Assembly: GCF_009938165.1 (NCBI RefSeq)
Contig: NZ_AP019649.1
Span: 1,240,001 to 1,304,000 of the forward strand
From: Vibrio taketomensis
GTDB taxonomy: Bacteria > Pseudomonadota > Gammaproteobacteria > Enterobacterales > Vibrionaceae
Reading direction: 5' to 3'
Length of the DNA: 64,000 nucleotides
Numbering within the stretch: position 1 is the first letter of the stretch; each line of letters begins with the position of its first letter. The notes below the pieces were generated by a model. That model did not search any database. It had not been told where the DNA came from and worked only from the letters and a program-made list of their open reading frames with translations. Shown piece by piece: positions 20,510-30,195 of the stretch. A program made the position numbers and the translations under genes.

Positions 20510-21173
20510 ATGGCAAGTAAAATTTATGAATCGCTTGAGGCGATAAAAACGAGTTAAATGTACTTAACTCTTCTGCAAAGAAAAACTGGCCAGATGATAA
20601 GTGGAATTTACTACACAACCATGCTCTGAAGGCATTCGAATTTGAAGTGCAAAGGTTCCATCGGTTAGATGATAAAAGCACAAAGTTCATTACTGCTATA
20701 TCAGTTGTCATTACGGCTTTCTCAGCCTTAGTTAATTGGGTTAGTGGCAATGAGATGTCAACTTTACACCTTATGTATATATACTGTTGGTATTAGTATT
20801 CATTGGCTTATCCGTATCGTGGGTGATGTTCTTTTGTGTCTGAAATGACGACAACGAGTGTTTTAGATATAGAAGATACAATGTTGGAAGACTTCAAAAA
20901 TAACAATATAGCAACAATAAGAATTGGTATTTATAAAGGATTGCAAAACTCGATAAAGGAGCGAAGGGCTAGTTCAGATAAAAGCAAAATTTTTGAACTG
21001 GGGTTATAACTTCACCGCAGCGTCTGGGCTTTGTATGGTATTGTTAATCATAGCAATGTCGGTGAGGTGTTATACCAAAATCATAGTGTTAAACAACCCA
21101 GAGAGGTATTTAAAATGAGCGATCCAAAGATAATACACCGCAAGATAACGATGATGAGCCAAATTTGATGTGA
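20510..21173 (+). CDS. Unknown multi-TM protein (several frameshifts)
   Basis: Starts ATG GCA AGT (20510) and, read across about five one-base shifts, encodes ~220 residues: a helical head (KKNWPDDKWNLLHNHALKAF, FEVQRFHRLDDKSTKF), two membrane helices (TAISVVITAFSALVNW; YILLVLVFIGLSVSWVMFF), a charged helical stretch (SIKERRASSDK), a third membrane helix (AASGLCMVLLIIAM) and an acidic tail ending DNDDEPNLM. Head plus two helices is reminiscent of small effector membrane proteins of nucleotide-signalling defence systems (SLATT/Pycsar-TM like), but I cannot assign a family. The conserved-looking codon frame makes it a real gene. Confidence 0.55.
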
Positions 21174-21747
21174 AGCCAATGGGGTTGGTGTAGCGTTAGA
21201 AGATGATCGTTCTCTTTTGTCCCACTTTCTAGTGATGACGATTAAATACTCTATAACAAAGCATTTAAGAGGATTTTGAAATTTGATTTATCTATCTGTT
21301 TTAATTGTTATTTTTATATGAATTGAGTTTCAACATTAAGGGTAACGGCCGAAATAAATTCACAAAAAGTGATGCGGATCACGTATTTATGTAACGTATT
21401 CAGTCGTAACAAGACTGTTTTCTATCAATTAATAGCTAACCTCTTTCATAGTGTTAAGTGCGACAGAATCGCTTGGTGATCACATTAGCTAGCCAAGAAC
21501 GTTAGCTAATTGGTGGAAATTTCTCACCACGACGAGACGTAGAACCTGCTATTTTGATAAGTTTTTATACTTCATTCAGGTCTAGTGAGCCATCAGCAAA
21601 TAGTGAGCAATCTCATTAAGCTACTACAGTTGGCAGATGATGGGAAGGATGCAAAACATTATGGGGCCCCGTTCTATCCGTATTTGTTTAGTAAGTAACG
21701 TGCTGAAGATTAGGGCTTTCAGTTGTTGCAGCAGAAGCTGATTGTGC
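21174..21747. other. Intergenic region, nothing recognised
   Basis: About 570 bp between two convergent unknown genes. No coding frame, repeat or RNA gene that I can support. Confidence 0.5.
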
Positions 21748-22557
21748 TCAGCGTTGAAAAGGTCTAGCAGCATGCTTCTCTTTCGTGGAATGTGATGGCA
21801 ATTGGATCGCTCTCCCTGAAATGGCTGCTTTCGCTTTGTTGTTACACCAGCTACGAAAATCTTGAAGGGTCTTGTTGTAACGCTTGCCGCTTTCGCAAAT
21901 CAGGTGTTCGGACAGTCTAAATTTCTCAAAACGGTCGCAAAGCTGGCTTTCAACATAGATCGCTTTTGGCATGATATCCATCATCAATGTGATGAACTCA
22001 AGCATGTGTTCGAGGTGACGTTCAGTCGCTTTATCGGCAAACGCGATCGTTATCGATGAGGGCCAACACTTCATTTCTTTGTACCGCCAACTCAGTAATA
22101 AGTGTTGGTGCGATATCTCTGGTCTCAGAAACCAGCATTTTATCCAGCAAAATAATGCGAGCAGACTCAACGGTTCCAAAGTATCTGGATAACTTATCCA
22201 TATAAAAAGGATGTTTTGTGCATCTATATCTTCTGACATGATATCAATGGTTTTCTGTAGCTTTTCGATTTTTCGATAAATACATGGTTTGAACCACGAT
22301 AGCACCGACGATAATAGTGGTCGAAAGGCCAATTGCGGTAAGCTGGTTGGTGTGGCTCGATTGGATGAGTGCGACGAGGTTTCCTGTTTTTCACTCTCCA
22401 AAATCACTTCTTTCAAAGGCATGTTGTACGATGCCTGACTTGCCTGATTGTTTAGTCCAGTAGGCGACGCCATCTCTCAGGGTTACATCTCCATTCTCGA
22501 GACCTTCTCTACCCATGTATAAATATTGTCCAAGTCAAATGTGAATATTTTTTCCAT
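21748..22557 (-). CDS. Unknown membrane-anchored coiled-coil protein (several frameshifts)
   Basis: Begins MEKIFTFDLDNIYTWVEK at 22557 and, across about four shifts, gives ~265 residues. The N-terminal ~60 residues are soluble (GDVTLRDGVAYWTKQSGKSG), then a membrane helix (AIGLSTTIIVGAIVVQTMYL), a heptad-like segment (KIEKLQKTIDIMSEDI) and a long alpha-helical part (LSRYFGTVESARIILLDKM, ERHLEHMLEFITLMMDIMP). I do not recognise a family. It lies 262 bp downstream of a YaaW-like gene on the same strand and looks like the last gene of a small operon. Confidence 0.55.
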
Positions 22558-22819
22558 CAGAAAAGATCCGTTTCAGGTTTAAGCATTTGTTGACGCATCG
22601 CAGCGATTTGCACAACGCAGGGGAGAGTAACTTGATAAGCGGGACCAGTGACTGAAACTAGAGTAACATATGCCGCCAGTGCAATTCAATTGGGCCAGCG
22701 AACACAGGGCAACCCAGCGCCACCAAACATTAAGAAGGTTTTGGTTGACAAAGCACCTTGAGGGCTAAGCAGGCTGGAAGCACAAGAACTGGCGAGGATC
22801 ATACTTACCGAATAATAAG

Positions 22820-23307
22820 TCATTCTGTCGTTGGAGAGTCTAACTGTTTCAAAATTTCTCGAATTGTCTCAGAGCCAGTGTTTGTGGTGTCAAACTTAAG
22901 CTCGTGCGCAATCAATTTGCGTTGTTTTGAATCTAGCTGTTCATACATGCCCTTAAACAGTTTTGAAATGATTTTTCTCTCAATGTTTACAACGCGATCA
23001 TTCTTAAAATCCGCATTAATTTTCTGCTTTTGCACACATCTTTCAATATGTCACGGTAGAGTGTGCCTTTGCCCGTACTACATTGCCACACTGTCACCGC
23101 CATAATATTGAATTTCACTGCGATAGCACGCCAGGCTTTAGTCCAATCACCTTTGGCGGTAACAAACTCTGGGTAACTAGCCAGTGTTCAGCCAATCTCT
23201 TTTACCTTTTGGTTTTGGGTGAGGTACTGCACCAGTACCTCAAGCATATCGTTAGCGTACTGTAATGGGAGCGCAAGATCTTGGTCATCTCTGTAGTTAT
23301 TTGCCAT
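22820..23307 (-). CDS. YaaW/DUF3944-like protein (frameshifts)
   Basis: Start MANNYRDDQDLAL at 23307; rebuilt over about two to three shifts it gives ~160 residues. YRDDQDL plus the region before LVQYLTQNQK matches the DUF3944 head seen in E. coli YaaW, and GKGTLYRDIL, KDVC and KINADFKNDRVVNIERKII match the following YaaW core. The C-terminal third of YaaW (small hydrophobic region) is missing: the protein ends ILKQLDSPTTE. Function of the family is unknown. Neighbours are small unknown genes on the same strand. Confidence 0.65.
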
Positions 23308-23351
23308 TTAGATTATTCTCATTAAAGAGGGGCCTTCAGAGACCTATAATA

Positions 23352-23579
23352 CTATTTATTCATCGGCTTGCGGTGTTTTACAATGAAGCGCTTTTCCATA
23401 GCCAACAGGTTACCAAATTTCCCGTAGTTTTCTTTGATACGATCCTCTAAATCGATATAAATCTACATTTCTAGCACATGCTTAAGTGTTGTGGTACAAA
23501 ACGAGTCAGCTAAAGGCGGTTGGACAATAACGTGGAAATCTTAATTCAGTTGGAGCAAAGGTGGGGAGATTTCAGACAT
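23352..23579 (-). CDS. Small unknown protein (two frameshifts)
   Basis: Starts MSEISPPLLQL at 23579; continues in other frames as DFHVIVQPPLADSFCTTTLK and IYIDLEDRIKENYGKFGN to a stop at 23352 (~75 residues). The amino-acid pattern is plausible coding, but there is no known family. It sits 45 bp upstream of the YaaW-like gene and probably shares its transcript. Confidence 0.45.
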
Positions 23580-23594
23580 TATGATATCCACAGG

Positions 23595-23837
23595 CTAAAC
23601 GTCATCATACTTACCCGAATCAATTTCAGCGAAAAACTTATTGCCTTCCATTAAATCATCTTCTTTGATATCCCAAAACCGAGAACAAATTAGTCTCACT
23701 TTATCTTCTTCCGTAAGCGAATCATTATGCTCTAGGCTTAACGTTATTGGTGTTATATTTGCTAGCTCATCAGCGTGTTTAGTTGAATGGGTCATTCCCG
23801 AAAGAAGTTCTTTTCCTGATGGTCGTATTTTGCTCAT
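23595..23837 (-). CDS. Small unknown acidic protein
   Basis: 80 residues from MSKIRPSGKELLSGM, preceded by a GAAGAG ribosome site; the open frame extends further up but this start is better placed. The sequence is acidic and helical (SLTEEDKVRLICSRFWDIKED, ending EIDSGKYDDV). Frame intact. First of three closely packed minus-strand genes with the YaaW-like protein. Function unknown; a small antitoxin-like or adaptor role is only a guess. Confidence 0.5.
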   Translation of the reverse strand: MSKIRPSGKELLSGMTHSTKHADELANITPITLSLEHNDSLTEEDKVRLICSRFWDIKEDDLMEGNKFFAEIDSGKYDDV

Positions 23838-23882
23838 TTTTCTCTTCTCGGCACATGATGACATTAGATAATATATTGCATC

Positions 23883-23919
23883 GTGAGTTACTAGCAAAAC
23901 GCTACAAACCTCTCAACAA
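23883..23919. repeat. 37-bp repeat, copy 1
   Basis: GTGAGTTACTAGCAAAACGC... matches 27635-27671 at 35 of 37 positions. Copy 2 sits at the truncated end of an IS3-type transposase remnant, so this may be a scar of the same element. Confidence 0.7.
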
Positions 23920-24586
23920 GGTTTGAGGAAAGCTTTTAAACGCTTCTTGACTGATGATCCAATACAGCCCACAGTGCTGACAATGAGCATATAGTGGTAC
24001 TGCCAATTTCATAGTGATATGAGCAACATCAGTTTTATCACACTCTGGGCAATGAAATTGATGAGTGAGTATTTTAGGCAAGGCAGGAAAATTCCGTAGT
24101 TGTCTAAATGCTGAGTATGCAGTTTCTTCAAAATCTTCTAGTTCGCATTTGCTTAATGAAAATCTTCTTCATGGATTAACTTGTTTCTAATCGTCGCTAC
24201 TGCTCTGAGTTCTCTCACAAGTGTAGGCTCCAAAATATCGGATAGTGACGAAGTTTTTCATGAAGTCCTTTGCCTGCCACCTATTTTGGTTAACCGTGTT
24301 TCAAGATCTTTACAGTGTTCGATTACGATCTCATAAGTGCTTTTAGAAGATAGATTTGGAAGTGTATCACTACCATAAGACGATGAGCGACTATACGTAT
24401 GAGAGCTCTTGTTATTTGCGTAAAATTGTATTTGTTAGTTGCATACACAACTTTATAGTAGATACAGGCGGAAATAATGATGGCAACAACACCGACCGTG
24501 GGTTTATTAATCAAAAGTGCTAGTAGAATTACAAAGAAAACAGAAACTAAGAAAGCATGTACTATCTTTTGTATTGCATTAAACAC
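23902..24586 (-). CDS. TM-HEPN (DUF4145-like)-zinc-ribbon protein (frameshifts)
   Basis: Start MFNAIQKIVHAFL at 24586. Rebuilt over three to four shifts, ~228 residues: two membrane helices (HAFLVSVFFVILLALLI; VGVVAIIISACIYYKVVY), a Ser-rich linker, a helical domain with the HEPN-type motif RNKLIH (24171-24190) in the context VRELRAVATIRNKLIHEEDF, and a C-terminal zinc ribbon with two CxxC pairs (FHCPEC; AHCQHCGLYW). HEPN domains with an R-x4-6-H motif are commonly RNases in toxin and defence systems; DUF4145 is the nearest family I recognise. The membrane anchor plus HEPN plus zinc ribbon is unusual. Its 3' end runs into the 37-bp repeat. Confidence 0.6.
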
Positions 24587-25215
24587 TTAAAGTCCCTTTA
24601 GTCATGATTATATGTCTAACACGCATTCTAATTACTATATGTTGGGGATAATGTGTACTATCTCTTAAAGCTACATAAAGCTTTGTTTATAACAAGTAAT
24701 AGCTCGAAAATATGGTCACTTTCTAGTTGTTTGTTAACCCGATTTTGGATCGAGGCTGGAAGTCATACGGTGGGGTAGGTGGCATAACATTCATTTATGG
24801 TCACATCCATTTTGTAAAGTCTGATGATTCTTAAGCACAAAGCAATGCGTTACTTGTCATAAGAAAATACTCCGTTATTCTCGATCTAAAACCAAGGCTG
24901 TCTTCACACAATGAGGTAGATACACATTTAGGACAGTGAATCCTGAGCCGTCAGTGGTTCCAAACTTTATTTTTCAGAGTTGACTTTACTGAATCCTCGC
25001 CATGAACTGATGCCAGTAGTTGTGATTCATCTGAATTACCAAAAGCCAGTCGCATATTTTCCATTTATTTGGCATTCGTAGTTAACATCATGTTTTACGT
25101 GAAAGTTACAATAGAATTGGATTGAAAATGAAGCAAGGCAAAACATTCCTGTATTTAAATATAGAATTTTCTGCCTTATAGCGTTAGGTGTCTGATTACA
25201 CGTAGGGGGTACTAG
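24587..25215. other. Non-coding stretch with a ~100-bp repeat
   Basis: No supported gene. It holds the first copy of a ~100-bp direct repeat (24921-25019). A GCGTTAGG box near 25190 resembles the end of an attC site but no paired half is visible. Confidence 0.5.
24921..25019. repeat. ~100-bp direct repeat, copy 1
   Basis: From TACACATTTAGG to TGCCAGTAG; very similar to 25784-25886 (shared blocks GCCGTCAGTGGTTCCAAACT and CATGAACTGATGCCAGTAG). The two copies bracket a single gene. Confidence 0.8.
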
Positions 25216-25738
25216 ATGATTTCAAATGTAAAGCAGTGGCTCGATGAATTGTCTGTTATTGCAAATAATAAAAGGAAGTAGCTCGCTCTAAGGGCGAAAA
25301 ATTCATTTGGTACAGTTCAAATAAAACCAAGACATTAAAATGAAATTTTCAGAAGAAGGAGAGAAGTTACCTACTAATGGACGGTTATCTTCTCGCTCAA
25401 GTGGGGAAAGCACTGGTCGAGAATGGCTTTATGATTTCACACTTCGGGAGTTTGACAAAGAAAACAATTTTGTCGGTGTTCCTTTAGTTGCAGAGATAGA
25501 GCTTTCAGACTGGCAGCCAAAAGGTTTAGTTTACGATTTCAATAAGTTGCTTCAGAGCGACGCTAAACATAGAGTTTTTGTCTTCCAGCAAAAACAATCT
25601 GATTTTGAAAATATTATGGTTTATCTAGACCGCTCATTTAAAGCATATATTCACAAAACAAGTAGCAAATTTCTCGTTGCATGCTGGCTAACATCTGAAT
25701 ACCGCTTCATCTATAAAGAAATGAGGTCAGAACCATAG
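25216..25738 (+). CDS. Unknown soluble protein between direct repeats (frameshifts near the start)
   Basis: Starts MISNVKQWLDELSVIANN at 25216, shifts once or twice near 25275 and 25335, then is open from 25340 to 25738; ~174 residues. The body is GREWLYDFTLREFDK, VAEIELSDWQPKGL, YDFNKLLQSDAKHRVFVFQQ. The mixture of E-x-E...D and Gln-rich strands is vaguely like nuclease-fold proteins, but I see no firm motif. The gene is flanked by ~100-bp direct repeats. Confidence 0.55.
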
Positions 25739-25783
25739 GAATATCAATGACTAGTGCGTGGCCATATTCAGGAGCGAAGTTTA

Positions 25784-25886
25784 TACACATTTAGGCCCGT
25801 AGATCCCGAAGTGCCGTCAGTGGTTCCAAACTTTACTTTTCAGAATTGACTTTACTGAATCCCTCGTCATGAACTGATGCCAGTAG
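25784..25886. repeat. ~100-bp direct repeat, copy 2
   Basis: Second copy of the repeat at 24921-25019, starting 46 bp after the stop of the gene at 25216-25738. Confidence 0.8.
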
Positions 25887-25940
25887 CATATTTTATCCAC
25901 TTTGATTCGGCCTAAGCCGAACTTAACGAACCATCAGGCC

Positions 25941-26961
25941 CTATACGATTACATCATATGACACGGACCTTGAAAATGCCGCTCTCTTGCGGATGTATCC
26001 CGTAAGCAACATACCCAGTATCATCCAAAGACTTGTAGCACCACCGGCAGAACCTGAATTTGCTTCTTCACCTGTATCTCCTTCATTTATGACAATGAAT
26101 TCTGTTGGAGATAAATGCAGTTTCCTTCATTTCCACCGCTTTGGATTGTGTAAGTACAAATATCATATGGTGAAATGCTAGATTGTGAAATGTAGTACTA
26201 TTCGCAACGTCCACAACCACATCGCCTGTAGCGAACGAAGCGTCAACAGTTTGATCCAGATGGAGACTCTGTACACGTAGCTCAGTGGAGCCTGTTACAT
26301 TGACCGAAGTTGATAGTTCCAGCCATTGACGTTATGTAGGATAAAATTATGAACATAATTTATACGGGAACCGACCATTCGACCGAATCCCCATATCCAC
26401 GGTGAATTCCGTAAGCAACCGTCGCTTCCCAGTAACCTGATCCGCTATCACCACCTTGGAGTATTCCCTGTACCAACATCAAGCACTCGAATTAAACTGT
26501 GCAGGAGGGGTCATAGAGTTCAGTTTCGGTGATGGCTTCTTCCAAAATGCCACTTCCAAACCCCTTGATTGAGATCTTTTCCCTTCGCTGTTCAACGAAT
26601 ATGGTGCAATCAATGATGTCGCATCGACTTTTAATTCGGTAGGTAATGTCCAAATTGAAAAATCTGTTGGAAATATAAAGGCGGAGTCATCAAGTACGAA
26701 CTGATTCTGCACAACAGAAACTTGGTTGGAGACACCTACAATCATTCGTGAATGCCCTCGGTCTCGCTGGGGTTCAGAAAATTATCAGAGCAATGCCCTG
26801 CGGTAAGAACGTATTTTCCACTTACCAGTTGCCCAGTACATGAATAGCCATTAACCGTTTGTACTATGTGTTGGTTATCTGAATGATTTATTGATATTCC
26901 AGATTATAGCGAATACATTCACAGAAATAAGACTAAAAAAAATTGCAAATCTTAGTTTCAT
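25941..26961 (-). CDS. Secreted trypsin-like serine protease with GlyGly-CTERM tail (frameshifts)
   Basis: Start MKLRFAIFFSLISVNVFA (signal peptide) at 26961. Across several shifts the chymotrypsin fold is clear: the histidine motif CTGQLVSGKYVLTAGHC, an aspartate in FPTDFSIWTL, and the serine motif QGGDSGSG. Near the C-terminus SGSAGGATSLWMILGML plus GYIRKR is a GlyGly-CTERM tail: Gly/Ser stretch, membrane helix, basic end. In Vibrio such proteins are exported by type II secretion and cut by rhombosortase. Reconstructed length ~340 residues. Stop at 25941-25943. Confidence 0.75.
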
Positions 26962-27099
26962 TTTGGATTCTCTTCTTGACTATTTGTTTTATTTTATTCC
27001 TGTTGATAAACGGATTAAGGTTCAAAGAGCAAAAATGAGGTTTGATTCTCACTAATTGATGTCCAAATCTCTTGATTTGTAGCAGCGTGATCTGCTCAA

Positions 27100-27632
27100 T
27101 CAGACTGGACACTTCATTAAGCGACATTTTGCTGTTCAAAGTTAACTGGGCTTAGATACCCAAGAGCACTGTGCCTTCTCGTTTGATTATAATCGACCTC
27201 TATATACTCGAAGACCGTTTTATGCATCTCATCTCTGGTCATTATTGGTTCGTATTGAATTGCTTCCACTTTCATCGAATGGAAGAAGCTCTCAACACAA
27301 GCATTGTCCCAACAGTTTCCTTTCCTGCTCATACTTTGTTTTAGATTATCAGCAGTTATGAGATCTCGATAATCTTTCTAGCAATACTGGCTACCACGAT
27401 CACTATGAATAATAACTTCCTTTGGTAAGCCTCGACGGAAAAGAGCCATAGATAATTCATTACAAACCAGTGTTGCCGTCATCTTCGTATCCATCGACCA
27501 ACCGATTACTTGTCGTGAGTAAAGGTCAATGATCACAGCCAAATACAGCCAGCCTTCACTTGTGGCAAGATACGTGATATCTCCCGCCCATTTCTGATTC
27601 GGAGCTGTTACATTAAAGTCCTGAGCTAGCAA
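27100..27632 (-). pseudogene. IS3-family transposase (orfB) remnant
   Basis: The DDE integrase core is visible: [30 protein letters not shown], and CWDNACVESFFHSMKVE with QTRRHSALGYLSPV at the end. The 5' part is missing before the [15 protein letters not shown] region, and an in-frame TAG follows SQYC. No orfA is seen. One IS end may lie near 27100-27116 (TGGACA). Not functional as it stands. Confidence 0.85.
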
Positions 27633-27634
27633 GT

Positions 27635-27671
27635 GTGAGTTACTAGCAAAATGCTATAAACCTCTCAACAA
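27635..27671. repeat. 37-bp repeat, copy 2
   Basis: Matches 23883-23919 with two differences. It begins three bases past the truncated transposase. Confidence 0.7.
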
Positions 27672-27731
27672 TGTGTGGAGCTAATCGTGTTACGTTTCAG
27701 CCGCAAGCCAAATGAAAAAACACCTATGGCT

Positions 27732-28699
27732 CTAATCGTTGTTTTGATGATTCAGCTTTAGATAGGGGATTACGTAGCTGAACAGCGCAGCTTCAATTTC
27801 TGCTACTGTCTCTAGTGAATTTGGCAGTACAGAGCTGATCGGAGCTTCAATGTCGATGACTGAGACACCGCCATCGACTCGGGTTACCAGACTCTGTTTG
27901 ATGGCAGGTTGTACGGTAGGATTGAGCATTCTCACTTTGTCCATAACTTGTATTGCCATGCCTGGCTCTGGTGTTAAGCGAACGAGAAAACGTTCGGGCT
28001 TAATTGGATTGACGTAGATTTGATTAACGAACTTGGCGTTAGGGGTTGTAAAGTAGCGCTCGACGACATCGCCAACATTGACGTTCCAGCCAAGGTTGAT
28101 AGCTGCGGCTGAAGTTTCTAGCCAAAATAGGCTGAAGTTTTCACGCTGTTTTCTTGGTGCTTCTCGTGATAGGTCGCCAATGATTGGGTTTGGCGGCATA
28201 AAGCCCATTTTTCAAATCCTAACTTCAGTTCTTTGACGAGGGGATTTGGGTCTTCTACCAACATGGGATAAAAGTCTCGCCATAGGAAATGTGGTTTGTC
28301 GTATGGCTTAATATACTTTGGATGGGTCAAGACATGCTGAGAAGGGGACTTCCAACTTGAACGGATGTACATAACACCATTTACAGGTAAGTTTAGGTAT
28401 CGCTCCAATTGAGGTGCAAAGTCAGTGTGCTCATTCCCAATCGTTTCCATCGCATCTAATTTGTTTTCGCACAGCAAAATTGAACCATCATCAAAAGTTA
28501 ACGTCATGTCTGGCCGAGCGTTGGGGTAAATATTTTGCGTTTCTACCTTAATGAGACGCCTTTCTGAGCCATTCCCAAAAACGAAACGAACAAATGCTGA
28601 TTTCATCACATCTGAGGCGTTTAAACTGGCAGCAAAGAACTCGGTAAGATGATCTTCTTTTGCCTGAGTGAGTTTTTGTGTATTGATGAAAAGGCTCAT
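27732..28699 (-). CDS. PD-(D/E)XK nuclease-like protein (one frameshift)
   Basis: Start MSLFINTQKLTQAKEDH at 28699; the two frames overlap at about 28118-28208 and join across one shift near 28205 (run of A in FEKMG), giving ~320 residues. The N-terminal domain has the nuclease core PDMTLTFDDGSILLCENKLD (D...ExK), typical of PD-(D/E)XK proteins. The C-terminal half (LFWLETSAAAINLGWNVNVG, EAALFSYVIPYLKLNHQ) is of unknown fold. It lies downstream of a relaxase gene on the same strand, which suggests cargo of a mobile element; defence or DNA processing is inference. Confidence 0.65.
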
Positions 28700-28832
28700 A
28701 CGTAAGCGCTTCGATATTGGTCTGAATGATGTGGTGTAAAGCGTATACTTGATTGAATACACGAGCCAATGAGTGTGTTCAAAATTATGAGATGCGTTGT
28801 TTTCATGATTTTAAATATAAGAGGATAAGGGA

Positions 28833-30179
28833 CTATCTCGCTAGTCCAGAATGGTCATTTCGTTTGCCAAGTTTCAACTCAAGCTGATGTTCAGTGGGAT
28901 TATTAGTCGCAACAATATGTAGCTTCCATCCATTATTAAGGGATTCTTCAAATAGTGTCAGCAAAATGTGGTAGAAAATATCACTCAACAGATTGGCTGC
29001 CTTGTATATCCCTTTCTCTGATTCATACAGGCTGCGAACCATCGCTCTTTCCCACTCATCTCTTAGAAACTTACTATGGTATAGCCAGTAATCAGCTTGT
29101 GCCTGCATGGCTTTTGCGTGTTTTATTAAGCAGACGAGAAGCAAAAACTTATATTGGTTTTGATGATGTGCTTGAATTTGCTTTCTAAACTCATCTGCTT
29201 TGTTTTGTGCGGCTTTTCTAATGATTGTAAACTTTTCCTGTGCACGACGGAGTTTGCTTGAATGTTCTGGCTGGGCAAGAGTTTTATCTAATGCCTCTTT
29301 GTGAAGTATTCCGTTCGAGATCAGCTTTCCGAGGGTGTACTTATTGCCACTTCGTAGTGAAGATGCAGAAAACCGATAGTCATGAAATTGATACACCAGC
29401 CCTTGATATCGAGTCCCGATATTGTTTTGTTTCAGCTTAATTTCAATACCTTCATTAAGTAAAGCAATCTCAAATTGGTGTAGTGAAGCCGAAGGTGGCA
29501 ATCGATTGATGGCCTGTTCAATTTTTCTTTGCATCATTCGTTTAATCGTATGTTCCCTTTTTCCTTTGATATTGGTGTCATAAGTCGAATGATGCTTCAC
29601 TGAACTTATGACCTTCTGCAGCCTAAGTTCGCCCTCTAATTGTCTCATTACTGATTGAGCCTTTAGGTGTGAGCGCCAGTTTGAAATGATTTTTCCCGTA
29701 AATATGTCGGTTGTTGAAGCAATGATGTGTATGTGCTCGTGATCCGTATCGGAGTGCTTAAAGACAATATAACGAGCATTTTTGTAGCCAAGATGTGTCA
29801 TTAGCTTAGTCGCTACTTTTTGCCATTGAGGGCGAGATAAATGCTCATTTTCTGCCAGTGAGACAACAAAATGACGAAACGGTAGCTTGGTATTTGGATT
29901 AGTAAGATGAGCACTTTGAAGTTCACGAATAACGTCATTCCAATCAACTTCTCTTGCATCTCTTTTGCGTGCGGATAAAGGAACAGAGGTGATTTCATTC
30001 GAATGGATGAAGAATGAAGAATCTCCCTGTTGTTTGCTTTGACTGGAAGCGTAGGAAACAAGGGTCGTGATATCATCACCTTGTTTCGCACCGTAGCGAA
30101 CAAGGCGAGTGATATCGTTGATTGATTGGGTGCTCTTTTTGCACTCCAGTTCTTCAAAAATCATTGTGGTTTGTACCAA
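28833..30179 (-). CDS. Relaxase/mobilisation nuclease
   Basis: 448 residues, frame intact. The metal-binding histidine motif HSDTDHEHIHII (about residue 145) with the preceding FRHFVVSLAENEH region marks a relaxase of the MobA/MOBP-MOBQ type, which nicks oriT and pilots the strand into a recipient. The catalytic tyrosine lies in the N-terminal part (candidates in LVRYGAK and LVSYASS). The C-terminal half is helical and basic. It is divergent from an AlpA gene and follows a MobC-like gene on the same strand. Confidence 0.85.
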   Translation of the reverse strand: MVQTTMIFEELECKKSTQSINDITRLVRYGAKQGDDITTLVSYASSQSKQQGDSSFFIHSNEITSVPLSARKRDAREVDWNDVIRELQSAHLTNPNTKLPFRHFVVSLAENEHLSRPQWQKVATKLMTHLGYKNARYIVFKHSDTDHEHIHIIASTTDIFTGKIISNWRSHLKAQSVMRQLEGELRLQKVISSVKHHSTYDTNIKGKREHTIKRMMQRKIEQAINRLPPSASLHQFEIALLNEGIEIKLKQNNIGTRYQGLVYQFHDYRFSASSLRSGNKYTLGKLISNGILHKEALDKTLAQPEHSSKLRRAQEKFTIIRKAAQNKADEFRKQIQAHHQNQYKFLLLVCLIKHAKAMQAQADYWLYHSKFLRDEWERAMVRSLYESEKGIYKAANLLSDIFYHILLTLFEESLNNGWKLHIVATNNPTEHQLELKLGKRNDHSGLAR

Positions 30180-30195
30180 GGAATGATTTTATGAA

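Noticed and set aside
25176..25195. GCGTTAGG as the end of a fifth attC
   Set aside because: No matching 5' half or VCR-like core upstream within 150 bp.
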